This document shows positions 8,987 to 21,500 of a stretch of DNA of 64,000 bases, in pieces; the first letter of the stretch is position 1; every line of letters starts with the position of its first letter. Source of the stretch: an uncultured Bacilli bacterium (GTDB taxonomy: Bacteria; Bacillota_I; Bacilli_A; ML615J-28; CAG-313). Below the pieces are notes generated by a model. It saw only the letters and a list, made by a program, of their open reading frames with translations. It had not been told where the DNA came from and searched no databases. A program made the translations under genes and the position numbers. The stretch covers positions 10,976 to 74,975 of the forward strand of contig CAKONV010000009.1 in assembly GCA_934098295.1 (NCBI GenBank), read 5' to 3'.

Positions 8987-10285
8987 CTATTTTATTATAA
9001 CTACAGATCCCTCTATTTTTCTTGTTGAATCATAAAAACCCTTTAATCCTTTTACCATATAATAGATATCTTTTGATCCTGCTGTTTCAAAAGATGAATG
9101 CATAGCAAGTTGTGCAAGACCAATATCTACCGAAGTAATTGATAATTTTTCAAGTGCTATATGTCCTAAAGTACTACCACCACGCATATCACTACGATTA
9201 GTATAATCTTGATAAGGTACATCTAAATTATCACATATAGTTTTAAAGATTCCTGCTGAAATGGCATCAGTTGTATAACTTAAACCCGAGTGATATTTAA
9301 TTACAATTCCCTTGTTTAAATATACACAATTGGTTGGGTCGCTTTTTTCCGGATGGGCAGGATGAACGGCATGAGCATTATCTGCTGATACAAGCATTGA
9401 TAAAGCATAAGTTTTATGTTTATCCATATTAAAGCTAGCACAAATTCTTTCTAAAACATCAGTCAAGAAGGTTGAAGCAGCACCATGATTAGATCCACTA
9501 CCTACTTCTTCATTATCGAATATTGCACAAACATTAATATTATTTTCGTTTTTACTTTGTAAGAAAGCTTCTAAAGATGAAAATGCACATTCAAGGTCAT
9601 CTAACTTAGGCGAAGCAATTAGTTCTTGATTTAGGCCAATTGTTGTTCCTACTTCCTTATTATATAAGAATAAATCATGAGCGATGATTACTTCATCTGT
9701 ATCTAATAATGAAGCTTTTTTTAATTGTTTAGAAAATGAATTTTCTTCTTCTGTTAAACCAATTACAGGTAATAAATCATTTTGTGTGTTTAACTCTAAA
9801 GGATTAGTACTTCTTGTTAAATGAATAGCTACATTAGGAATAATAAAATCATGTCCACTTAAGTTAACTAGTCTTGTAGATACTTCGTTATTTTTTTTGA
9901 TAATTACTCTACCAGCAATACTTAAAGGTCGATCAAACCATGTAGATAAAATCATACCTCCATATGGTTCGGTATTTAATCTTTTATAATTAGGATTTTC
10001 AATACAACCTTCCGGTTTTATTTTAAATGTTGGTGAATCGTTATGGCTTGCGACAATATTAAAGCCAGCATCTTCAAAATTATTAGGAATTTTAAAAGCT
10101 ATTATGGAAGCATCATCTCTTATTACATAATAGTTTTTACCCTTTTCTAAAGGCCAAGTTGTACTCTCTTTTAATTCTTGATAGTTATAACTATTTAAAA
10201 TTGATTTTACTAAAGCCACATTATGAAAACAGGTTGGTGATGAGGCAATAAAATTAAATAATTCATTTACATATTTTTGGGTCAT
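8987..10285 (-). CDS. apeB: M18 family aminopeptidase
   Basis: Cytoplasmic zinc aminopeptidase, 432 residues, normal for M18. Metal and catalytic motifs are visible: VASHNDSPTFKIKP, DNEEVGSGSNHGA, LVSADNAHAVHPAHPEK, and the terminal MRGGSTLGHI. It prefers acidic or neutral N-terminal residues in characterised relatives. The start overlaps the stop of the ABC-F gene as ATGA, with AAGGAG upstream, so the two proteins are translationally coupled. Paralogues of M18 exist, so the symbol is approximate. Confidence 0.93.
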   Translation of the reverse strand: MTQKYVNELFNFIASSPTCFHNVALVKSILNSYNYQELKESTTWPLEKGKNYYVIRDDASIIAFKIPNNFEDAGFNIVASHNDSPTFKIKPEGCIENPNYKRLNTEPYGGMILSTWFDRPLSIAGRVIIKKNNEVSTRLVNLSGHDFIIPNVAIHLTRSTNPLELNTQNDLLPVIGLTEEENSFSKQLKKASLLDTDEVIIAHDLFLYNKEVGTTIGLNQELIASPKLDDLECAFSSLEAFLQSKNENNINVCAIFDNEEVGSGSNHGAASTFLTDVLERICASFNMDKHKTYALSMLVSADNAHAVHPAHPEKSDPTNCVYLNKGIVIKYHSGLSYTTDAISAGIFKTICDNLDVPYQDYTNRSDMRGGSTLGHIALEKLSITSVDIGLAQLAMHSSFETAGSKDIYYMVKGLKGFYDSTRKIEGSVVIIK

Positions 10286-12072
10286 TGTTTGTTTTCTCCT
10301 TTAAATTTATTTTCTCTATATTCTTTGATTTTTTCAGCTATAGATGTTAAATATTCCCAACGTTCTATTTTATCATCTAATTCTTTATTTAGTTCATTTA
10401 TTTTATTATCAATTTCTATAAGTTTTTGATAATCGGTTGTTATAGTTAGTTTTTCTTTTTGATAATTCTTGATTTTTTCCTCAAGTTTTTCTATAACTTC
10501 TTCAATATTATCATATTCTTTTTTTTCTTGTGATGTAAAACGAGGAATATCTAGTTTTACTTCTTTTTTTGCTTCTTTTATTTCATTATTTTCAAGTTGG
10601 GGATTTTTTAAAATATAGTCACTGATTATTCCATTTACTTCTTTTATATCATTGTTTTCAAAAATAAATAAATGATCAGCAACTTTATCTAAGAAATAGC
10701 GGTCATGAGAAACTACTAAAACTGCACCTTTAAAACTTTCCAAATAATTTTCTAATATTTCTAAAGTATATATATCTAAATCATTGGTTGGTTCATCAAG
10801 GAACAATATATTAGGATTAGAAATTAATACTGTTAGCAATTGCAATCTTCTTTTTTCACCACCAGAAAGTTTACATACTTCTTGATTCATTAAAGCTGGT
10901 GAAAACATATATTGTTCTAATAATTGGGAAGCAGATATTTTTCCATTAATCGTTTCAATGTATTCTCCATATTCTTTTAAATAATCAAGAATTTTTACAT
11001 GAGAAGACATTGATATATCTTCTTGATGAAAATAACCTATTTTAACTGTTTTCCCAACCACAACGCTTCCACTATCTAGAGGAATCAATCCTAAAATGGA
11101 TTTAAAGAAGGTTGTTTTCCCACAGCCGTTTTCACCAACAATACCAATACGGTCAAATTTTTTTACATTATACGAGAAGTTTTTAAATAACACTTTACCA
11201 TTTATACTTTTTGTTATATTATTTATTTCGATTGTGGTTTTTCCCATTCTTGTAGAAACCGATGATAATTCAAAGTTCTCATTATTATTCAAGGTGTTTC
11301 TTATGTTGCTAACATTTGTGGAAAGTTCATTAAAACGTTCTAATCTTTCTTTACTTTTAGTTGAACGGGCTTGAGGATTTAGTGCGGCCCACGCTGCTTC
11401 TTTTTTTAATAGAGCTGATAGTTTTCTTTCCGTTGCTATTAAAGTCTGCATACGCTCACTTTTTGCCGTTAAAAATCCCGAATAATTTGTATCATATAGA
11501 TATATAGAACCGCTATCTATTTCCATTGTCTTTTTAGTTACTCTTTCTAAAAAATAACGATCATGGGTTACTAAAAGAATAGCTCTATTATATTTTATTA
11601 AAAACTTTTCTAACCAGTTAATCATCCATACATCTAAATGATTAGTTGGTTCATCTAAGATTAATAAGTCAACAGGATTTACCAAGGCAATAGCTAATGA
11701 TAATCTTTTCTTTTCACCACCAGAAAGATTACCAACTAATGCTAAATAATCTTTTAGTCCCATTTTTGATAGTATTGATTTAGCTGCAAAGTCATCAATC
11801 TTAACTTTTTTTAACATTGCCTCTAAAATATTATCAAGAGGGTTAAAATCATCATTTTGAGGTAAGTAGCCAATTTTCAAATCTTTCTTCTTCGCTATCG
11901 TTCCTTCATCTACTTCTTTTAAGCCAATTAAGGCTTTTAAAAGAGTACTTTTACCGACACCATTTTGTCCTATTAGTCCAATTTTATCATTTTCATTAAT
12001 TACAAAAGAGGAATTCTTAAATAATAACTTGTCTAAATATTTAATTGTGATATTTGTAGCACCTATTAACAT
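10282..12072 (-). CDS. ABC-F family ATPase (Uup/YdiF-like)
   Basis: Soluble ribosome-acting ATPase with two ABC domains and no membrane segments, 596 residues. The first domain has Walker A GQNGVGKS (35-42), signature LSGGEKKR and Walker B LLILDEPTNHLD. The second has GENGCGKTT, LSGGEKRR and ILFLDEPTNDLD. A charged coiled coil fills the C-terminal 80 residues, as in Uup. ABC-F proteins bind the ribosomal E site and help translation. A role in antibiotic resistance is not indicated. The start is ATG 12072 after AGGAG, with a TATAAT at 12091-12096 directly behind the rpmE terminator. Confidence 0.92.
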   Translation of the reverse strand: MLIGATNITIKYLDKLLFKNSSFVINENDKIGLIGQNGVGKSTLLKALIGLKEVDEGTIAKKKDLKIGYLPQNDDFNPLDNILEAMLKKVKIDDFAAKSILSKMGLKDYLALVGNLSGGEKKRLSLAIALVNPVDLLILDEPTNHLDVWMINWLEKFLIKYNRAILLVTHDRYFLERVTKKTMEIDSGSIYLYDTNYSGFLTAKSERMQTLIATERKLSALLKKEAAWAALNPQARSTKSKERLERFNELSTNVSNIRNTLNNNENFELSSVSTRMGKTTIEINNITKSINGKVLFKNFSYNVKKFDRIGIVGENGCGKTTFFKSILGLIPLDSGSVVVGKTVKIGYFHQEDISMSSHVKILDYLKEYGEYIETINGKISASQLLEQYMFSPALMNQEVCKLSGGEKRRLQLLTVLISNPNILFLDEPTNDLDIYTLEILENYLESFKGAVLVVSHDRYFLDKVADHLFIFENNDIKEVNGIISDYILKNPQLENNEIKEAKKEVKLDIPRFTSQEKKEYDNIEEVIEKLEEKIKNYQKEKLTITTDYQKLIEIDNKINELNKELDDKIERWEYLTSIAEKIKEYRENKFKGENKQ

Positions 12073-12123
12073 AAATTTCTCCTCTTTTTTATTATATCAT
12101 ATATATATTATTTTTTTAAAAAA

Positions 12124-12143
12124 AGAGACCTATTAAGGTCTCT
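12124..12143 (-). terminator. Terminator after rpmE
   Basis: 8-bp stem AGAGACCT / AGGTCTCT with a 4-base loop, followed on the minus strand by a run of seven Ts. Confidence 0.85.
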
Positions 12144-12150
12144 GTTTTTA

Positions 12151-12372
12151 TTAATTTTCTTTCTTTGCGTTTGCAGCAGCAACACGTTTATTGAAACGAT
12201 CAACACGACCAGCAGCTTGAGCAAATTTTTGTTCGCCTGTATAGAATGGATGACATTTAGAACATGTATCTACACGTACTTCCTTTAATGTTGAACCAGA
12301 TTCAAATGTTGAACCACAAGATACACAAACAACTTGTACCTTATGATATTCTGGATGAATTCCTTTTTTCAT
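12151..12372 (-). CDS. rpmE: 50S ribosomal protein L31 (zinc-binding type)
   Basis: Ribosomal large-subunit protein, 73 residues. Both zinc pairs are present (CVSC and CSKC), so this is the C+ (rpmE) form rather than the zinc-free rpmE2 form. The tail HPFYTGEQK and GRVDRFNKR is typical. ATG 12372 follows GGAAGGAG. It is transcribed alone from a consensus promoter and ends in its own terminator. Confidence 0.98.
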   Translation of the reverse strand: MKKGIHPEYHKVQVVCVSCGSTFESGSTLKEVRVDTCSKCHPFYTGEQKFAQAAGRVDRFNKRVAAANAKKEN

Positions 12373-12436
12373 GCTTGTTCTCCTTCCGCCATGATTATTT
12401 TAATTACAAACCATAGTAAGTTAAATTTACTATTAT

Positions 12437-12465
12437 ATTATACCAAAAATCAAATAATATGTCAA
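12437..12465 (-). promoter_or_regulatory. Promoter of rpmE
   Basis: TTGACA (12460-12465), 17-base spacer, TATAAT (12437-12442): perfect consensus on the minus strand. The leader is about 60 bases. Confidence 0.85.
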
Positions 12466-12490
12466 ACATCTAACATTTATAAAAATAAAA

Positions 12491-12512
12491 CCTTAAGAAG
12501 TTATTCTTAAGG
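12491..12512 (-). terminator. Terminator after the giant gene
   Basis: 9-bp stem CCTTAAGAA / TTCTTAAGG with a GTTA loop, followed on the minus strand by TTTTATTTTT. It lies 12 bases beyond the stop codon. Confidence 0.85.
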
Positions 12513-12524
12513 TCTTACTTTATT

Positions 12525-15500
12525 TTATAGAGTATTCCAAATACTACGTAAAATTGCATTACTATTTACTAGAGAGTTTACAATATTAGCAGCAAGGACT
12601 GTACCAGCAACTTTAGCTTTTACATCCTTAGCAGCATTAGTAATTGCGGTGTTATCTCCACTAGTTAAAGCTTCTTGTAATTTAATCGTAGCCTTTAATG
12701 CTTCAATTTCTTTATTCCAATCTGTTACTTTATCCATATCAGATTCTACATTTGAAGTGTCAAGGCCAGTAAGTTCAGCTTTTAATGTCTTAACAATAAC
12801 AGCCTTTAATACATTTGACTTAACAGCTTCAGTAATTGTAGCACCATTTAATGAATTAACAGGATTGTTTAGACTTGTAACATTATTAGGTAATACATGT
12901 AATACATTAACAATAATTGTTAATTCGTTAGTCCATTCCTCATCTGTAGTGATATTAGCATTTGCATAATAAGAACCAACAACAGGAAGAGTAGGAACTA
13001 AGTATTTAGCTGTTCTTGTAATTACTTTCTTAATGAAAGTAGTATTAGCCATAGCATTATTGAATTCTGTGTAGAATGTATCTAATGTTGTATGATCATT
13101 TACATCGATATACTTTAATGCTTCTGTTAATAAGTCCATAACAGCAAACTCTTCATTCCAAACAATTGAATTGTCTTTCAAGTCTTCTTCAGTAATAATA
13201 TCCATTCCTGCTGGAACTTTATAGTTAGAACGTAAAGAATCATTAATTGCCTTTAATGCCATAGACTTAACAATGTAAGAATTTAGTGCATATGTTACTA
13301 TGTCACTACTACATTGAGATAATGAATAGAATACCATATTAGAATCTCTAAGGTCCTTAATATTACTTCCACCTTTATCTAAACATTCTAGTACATCAGC
13401 GATAGCATTTAATTCTTCATACCAGCCATGAGTACCATCAACGTTGTTGTTAATCTTATCGATAACATCAGCACCTAAGTAATCACGAACAAGTGAAGTA
13501 TTACTAATTACATCGCCCTTCTTGCTAGCAGCAGCTTGAGCAACAGATTTATCAAATGTTGTAGAGTTAACTAATTTGAATAGTTTTACAATCTTATTAA
13601 CATATGATGTTTCAGGGTTAGAAGCAAGTGCATTAGGTTCAACCAATATATATTCAACGTGGTTCATAATATAATCAACATCATTAATCATATCAGGATC
13701 ATCTAAGATATAATTCTTAGCAGGGTTTGGTTTTTCTACTAAAATTTGTTGTAATACATCAATTTCATTTACCCAGTTTTCTACATCTCTAATTTCTTTT
13801 AATGTTACTTGTTTGCCATAACTTGCTAATACATCATTGAAAATCTTTACAAAGGCATGAGCTAAGATTTCAGATCTTAATGCTGTTTCAATAGTAACAC
13901 CATCAATCTTCATTAGAATATCATTAATCTTATCATCAGATTTTGTTATTTGATCTACAGATGTAATATTATGACTTGCTAAATCTTTTAATGTAGCCAT
14001 GATTGTCTTGAATTCAGAAACCCAATCAGTTATAAATCCGCTTGCCTCTAGATAGTATTCATCTAATGGACTAGGAAGTTTATCATAGATTGAATCAACA
14101 AATCTTTCCTCATAACCAATTACCATATTTAATCCGAAGCCATTATCAATGATATTATCCAACGCATCGAAGTCCCAAGAACCAAATTCTTTTCTAGATG
14201 CTAATACATTAGAGTTAGCAGCATCTTTTAGAATTGATACAATTGACTTAAAGTCAGATGCGAATAATTCATTAGTATAAGTTTCATCATTTAAACGTTC
14301 ATCAATCAAATCACTTAAAGTCTTAGCAACTGTAGAAACGACTTTGTCGTTAACAACTTTAACTAATTCTTTACCCATAATTCTAATGATGTTAGTATCT
14401 TCAATTTCTTTTAAAGCATCAGCTATACCATTTAGAACAACAGCATCTTTTAATGATTCTTTGTCAAACTTGAATGGTTTTAATGAATATAGAGAAGCTA
14501 ATTCATTCATCATTCTAATATAGCTATCGCTATCAGCAGCAAGATCTACATCATCTAACATTTGACATTGTTCCATAGTTAATGGTTTCTTTAAGGCTTT
14601 ATCCGCTACAATTTCAATAAGTTTATTCATATTGTCTTTTAATAGTGGATCATTGAAGATTACTCTTATAATTTCAGCAAATGTTGTAAATTGATATAAA
14701 TCAATATCATCAGCGCTAAACTTAAATCCACAAACATTGTCAATATAAGTAGCTAATTCATAAACATCAGGTAATACTTTTGAAGTAATTTCTTCATGAG
14801 TTAAGTTATGTTTCAAACTTACTTCTCCATAATCTCTTGAGTAATACTTGTAAGTACCTTCAAGAACTGGGAAGAATAATTGGTAAACAACTGAAGAAGT
14901 GAATCCTTTTTCAACAAGAGCAGTTAATCTATTTTGAATATTAACATCAGTAATGAATGCATAGTCTTTAGCATCAATATTAGGTTTTACATCTTCATAT
15001 AATGCTTTAGCATCCTTGATTAAATCTTTTAATGTAGAAATTTCATTATCTAATTTAACACTAGACCAATCAATAGTAATTACGCCATATGCATCAATAT
15101 TTTCAGCAAATTTATTCATCTTGTCAATAACGCTATATTTTAGGTTAACAACATGTGATAAGTTATCAATTAAACTCTTGACAGCATCAATATTAGTTAA
15201 ATCAATTTCGCTACTACCAAGTAAGCCAATTGTCTTAGCATCAGATATCAATTCAACAATGTTGCTAGCAAATGCATAAGCATTATCATTAACTATTCTC
15301 TTTGTTCTATTAATCTTACTAATTACTTTGTCAAGGAATACAATACCAACAGTAGTTTCTTTAACATCATTAATTGCATCGCTTAAACCATCGACGAAGT
15401 TTGCGTTACCAAGAAGTGAAGCTTCAAATCCAGATTGTTTTATAGCAAGTAGGATATGATAAATATCGCCTGACATATTCGATAATATTTCTCTATCAGC

Positions 15501-18500
15501 ACTTAAATCAACACTTGTTAAATCTAGGCTAACACTTGTTAAATTAACTAGTTCTTGTTTCTTCATATCAAGGATTGATAGGTTAGCAATACCCTTAATA
15601 GCATTTCCTAAATTTTCTGTAAATGTTACTTCATCAACTAGAGTTCTATCTACTAAGAACATTAGTACTTTAGAATCAGCAAGTTGTTTAATTGAGATAC
15701 CTAAACTCTTTAAATCAGCAACAAATTGTTCTTGACTGTATGAGCTTAAATCACCAAGTTTTTGATATTTTGTTGGAAGTTTTGAAGGAACATATTTATT
15801 ATAAATTGTTAATCCAGCGTTAGCTACAAATTCAGAAGAACTTAAAGCTAAAATAGCATCAGCAAATTTATCAAAATCAAGGTCGCTCAATTCATCAGTA
15901 ATTGTTGAAAGGATTAGTTTTAATCCTTCTTTATAATTACCATCTTTAAGCATCTTGATACCATCAGTAATATCATTACTAATCATCTTAGGTAAATCTT
16001 TGAAGTGTTCATACAAATCTTTATAACTTGTGTAGTTATAAGATAATGCAGCAGCTGCAATGTTAATTAAGAATGCTTTATCTGTTTCTTTTTCGGCATT
16101 CCAATCAATAGAAGCAAAATCAATGTTAGTAATATCAACTTTTAATACATCTCTTATTAAGTCTTCGATTAAAGCACCATAGTTATCGGCAAAGAAGCTA
16201 ATATCATATAGTTCTTCAATAAGCTTTGTAACATACTCAATTGTTTGATCATTTAATGTTATATCTTTCTTGAATAATAATACATTTAAGGCATCAATAT
16301 TCTTAACTTGTTCTAATACAACAGCGATATGTTTAATATCTGCTCTCAATGTATCATCATCTACATCGCTAATTTGTAAATCAGATACTAATGATTTATA
16401 TGCATTAGGAACTTTGTTCTTAACATTGTCATAAACATATTTTATTAAATGAGGAGCAATCGAAATATCAATAAAGTGTGAAACTACATTAGAGATAGCT
16501 TGTTGATTGTCATAAATAATTTTCTTAATTCCTTCACTAGTGTTTAAATCACTCAATGAAGTATTTTTTAAGATTGGGATTAATTGTTCATATACTTCGC
16601 CAAAATGTTTAGAATCTTCTGATAGATTTACTTTATCTAACCAAAGGTCATTATAAAGTTTTGGTGAAGCGGATTTTAATATAGGAAGGGCAATCGCTAA
16701 AATGACAGCACCTTTTGTTTCTTTTACTAGAGAAACTTCTAATAATTCTTTAAATGCAGGATCGAAATATTCTGCAAAGGAAGCTTGAGTCCAATATTTA
16801 ATATTAATATTAATTGTCTTATCATTTACATTCTTATAGAAGAATTCAGGGCGTGTTAATATGTATTTTAAGTTAGCATAGATTGATACTAAGTGTTCAG
16901 CATCTGCTTTTAAGTTAATGTTGCCAAATTCAACACTAGACAAATCAGCTCCGCTAGCCTTAGAAGCTAAAGCTTTAATACGACCTTCCTTGTTCAAATA
17001 ATTTGTAGCAAATAATGAGCGGATAACTATATTGAATTCATCGCTTAATTCATATGGAATATCTTTGATACCTTTAGATACTGAATATATGTCAAAGTTA
17101 ACTGCTGCATGTAATGCATTAGCAAGTAATCCTAAGTCATATGTGAATTCTTTTCCATCGCTATAAATATTATGTAAATCAGCATAAGTAGATAACTTAT
17201 CTGAAGTTAAATATTTTCTTGAAATAGGATTCATTAATTCAGCAACTAATTGTGAAGTAGAGGCAGCATCTAATAAGTTTGCAACAACATTTAAGTGTTT
17301 ATTAGTATCAGGTGTTAATTTTAATAATTCTTTGTAATTCTTTACATAATTATATATATCTTTACCACCTAAAATTTCTAATTCAATTGTAGCTTTATTT
17401 AATGCATCTAAAACATTTACTAATGTGTCGGCTTCAGCATCCCAGTTAATAGTATTAATATTAGCTTCAATACCAAACTTATTCAATACAACACTAATTA
17501 AACGTTCTTTATAATTTTCTCCACTTAAAGTTTTTAAGTTAACAACAGTGTAAACTAAGTTTTCTAAGTCAACAACTTTTTCTTGTTTTAATTCTTCATT
17601 GTCAATAGCAAAACCAGGAACATTAGCTTCAACTAATACTTTAAGAGCATCTAAAATGTCTCTAACATCACTAACAAGCATATCTTCTGTTAAGCCTTTA
17701 GTTAAGAATCTTACATCATAGCCTTTCTTAGAAGCAAAGCCTGTTCCATAAGCAAAGCCAGCTAATACAAGTTTATCAACTAATTTACTATCAAGTAATT
17801 TATTAACAGCAGTAGTTAAAAGAGCAACATTTTCAGAGCTATTTAAGACAGCAGTTGATTGATATTTCTTTTCACTTATAAATAATTTAACACCTGTAAC
17901 TGTATCAGCTTCAACAGCAGTTAATAAGTCACCAAAGGCAAGAATTGCACTTCCGATATGTCCTAAATATACGCTTGAAGTTGAGAATTGTTCACCACCA
18001 AATTCTTCTTTCCAATTAATTGATTCAAATTCAGTAGCAGTGAAGTAGTGAGCATCTTCAACATTGTTATTTCTAACTAATGCATTTAATGCTTCAGGAA
18101 CTAAGTATTTTCCATAATCATTAACGATATTTAAACTGCTTAGTTTACTTACTAATTCAGCTATTGCCTCAAAGTTAAATTTCTCGTTGCTACCTGATAC
18201 GAACATCTCTGTAACAGTATTTGTAGCAGGAAGTAATCTAGCCATATCAGCAAGAACACCTAAATCAGAAGTTAATGTATGATAATCTAATGTATCAAGA
18301 ACTGTGTAATCACCATATTTCTTAACGCTATCAAGTTTTACAGAAGTTCTAATTGCACTAGCCATTAATTGTTTTGCAAGATTAATAGTAGATAATGTAT
18401 CAAGAGCATCAGCGACAATGTTGATATTTTCAACAGTTACTAAAGAAGTACCATCTAAATACCATTTTTCTTTAACAAATTTCTTAATAGTTTGAACAGT

Positions 18501-21500
18501 TACTAAGTTAGTAGTTTCAAGTAAATCATAGATATTATTAACTAATTGTTTAAATCCTCTATAATCAGCACTGAAATCAAATTCTTCATCGAATACAACA
18601 TCACTAAATGTTATATATTTATTATTCTTTAATACAGTATCAAATACTTTATCTAATAGTCTTGTTTCTTTATCAGCAATTATATTTAAGTTTCTTAATG
18701 TATCAAGAACTAAGATAACACTTTCTCTAGCAGGAATAGCACCTTCTTCGTTTTGATATAAATCTACTAAATGCATATCATCTACTAAAACTGTAAGAAC
18801 ATTTACAAGGTCTTTAGCATCAGCAATTACTTTGTCATTATCCATAGAATTACTTAAGAACTTGAAATTGTAATTAGCATTAGATTTAGCAAGTTTATCA
18901 AGGCCATAAACTAAAGTAACATTAGAGAAATTATATACTAAACTACTTTCTAATAATTGATCTAATACGTCAATTAAAGCATCAGCAGCATCAGTCTTAA
19001 GATATGTTTTTACCATCTTGTAGTCACCATCTTTAACGAATGCTTTTACATCATTAACTGACTTAAAGTTCATTCTATCAAATAAAGTTCCCACATTTTC
19101 AACAACACTACTTAATACATGAGCTTCTATTTGCCAATCAGTAGATTCAAAATCACTATATGTAAATTTCTTAGATGTGAATCCTTTTACAACATTAGCA
19201 AATACATAATTTAATGCTTCAGGTACGATATGTGATCCATATAAGTAAAGAGTTTGTAAGTTAGATAATTTGTCTACCGTTTCACTTATTAAGTCAAAGT
19301 TTATGTTTTCAATATTCTTAGTGTTATAAAGTTCAATAGCACCAGCTTCAACAGCCATGTTAATTATAGTACTGATAACACCTAAATCATTAGTTGCATT
19401 TTCTTCTGTGAAAGCAGTTAAGACCGTATAATCACCGAATTTTTTAACACTATCAAGTTTTACGGCATTTCTTACAACACCAGCAACGGCTTGAGTTGCT
19501 ATAGAAGAATCAGATAATGTTGAAATAATATTAGATATTAATAAAACATTATTTTCTGTAACAAATGAAGAATCTTTGTACCATTGTTTCTTAAAGAATG
19601 ATTTAACATCTTGAATTAATAATAAGTTATTTTCATCTAATAAATCATATACATATCCAATAGTTTCTTTAATTGCATCAAAATTCTTATCGAAATTGAA
19701 ATCAGTTAAGAAGTCAAAGTCGCTAGCAACTAGATAACTATTCTTAGGAATAAATTTATTAACTGCGAAGTCTAATAATCTACCTTCTTTACCCTTAAGG
19801 ATATTTAAAGTGAATAGATTATCTAAGATATCAATAACAATGCTTTCGCTAGGAATATCACCATTCCAATTGTTGTTATATAAATCAACTACTTTAACAT
19901 CGTTAATAAGAGTCTTTACAACTTTTACTACAGTTTTAACATCAGCGAATACATCTTTTGCAGTTACATCATCAAGTAAGAATTTAACATCATATCCAGC
20001 TTTAGCAGCTACTGATAAAGCTACACTTGCACCAGCTAAAGATAATCCACTTGCAAGTTTGCTCTTTAGAACTTCATCTAAAACATTAACAGCTAAATCA
20101 ACATTTGTGTTAGTTAAATATAGACTTACTAATTGATAATCTTTATTCTTTATAAATGCTTTAATCTTTGATACAGATTCAAGGTTAAGAGCATGTAACA
20201 AATCACCAGTCTTTAATAATACATTACCTAATAATGCAAATTCATCAGCCCAGTCAACATTTTCAAAGTCACTAGAAGAAACAGTTACGTTTACTTTAGC
20301 AACATTATTAGCAACATAGTTAACAGCTTCAGGAACAATTGATGAACCGAATTTAGTGAATAAATGTAAATTACCTAATTCTATAGACATTTCATTAAAT
20401 AATTCATAATTGAATTGTTCAATGTCACCGTTAGCAATATCGCCTTGGTTATATAATTTTACTAAGTCAGCTTTTACAGCCATCTTGATAAGATTTGAAA
20501 GTGTCTTTAAATCATTATTAACATCATCTGAAGTGTATTCTTTTAAGCAAGTGTAATCACCGAATTTCTTAACAGCATCTAGAGAAGTACCATTAATAAT
20601 TAAGCTTGAAATTGCTTGGTCAGCTATATTAATATCAGATAATTGATTAATTAAATCAGCAACCATTAATACGTTATCTTCAGTAACAATAGTTCCATCA
20701 TTATACCATTTTTCATTAACAAATCTCTTTAAGTTTGTAATACTCTTTAAGTTGTTAGCATCTAATAAATCATAAACGCTATATGCTAATGTTTTTAATT
20801 TTGCATAATCGCTATCGAAATCATAATCAGTTAAATCAAAATCTTTAGCATTAACATATTTCTTTAAGTTTGTAGGTAATTTTTCTAATACTAAATTAAT
20901 AGCATCACCCATCTTACCATCTAAAATAGACATATTAACTACTAAATCTAAGGCTTCAAATACACTATCAAGTTCTGGTAATTCACCAGCCCAGTTATTT
21001 TGATATAAGTCAACTAATCCAGCTTTTTCAACCATAACTCTAGCAGCAGCAAGTAATGATTTCATATCATTGATTATTGATTCATTGCTTACGCCTTCTT
21101 TAATAAAGCTAATATCATAACCTTTATCTTTGGCTACATTTGCAGCAGAAGATACTAATACTGTTCCTAAAGATTCTAGAATTTTACTATCTGTTAATTT
21201 TTCTAACGCCTTGATTGTATTTAGAACATTATCATTTGTTACGATTGTTCCAAATAATAAGTAACCTTTATTCTTAATAAATGAAGTAATATTATCAATC
21301 GTAACTAAATTATTATCTTTTAGAACAACAGAGGCTTCTCTAATTGTTTCGCCAAGAGTCTTAAATTCCTGATACCAATTAACTGAAGCGAAAGTTTCAG
21401 CAGTTATTACTCCATCATATACAATTTTTGCAGAAGATAGAGCGTATTTAACTAATTCACTTACAACAATATTACCATATTTTTCAACAATTTGAGATTC

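Noticed and set aside
10282..10285. TGA as a tryptophan codon (mollicute code)
   Set aside because: Several genes end in TGA, including ATGA overlaps such as this one, and Trp is written TGG throughout the giant proteins.
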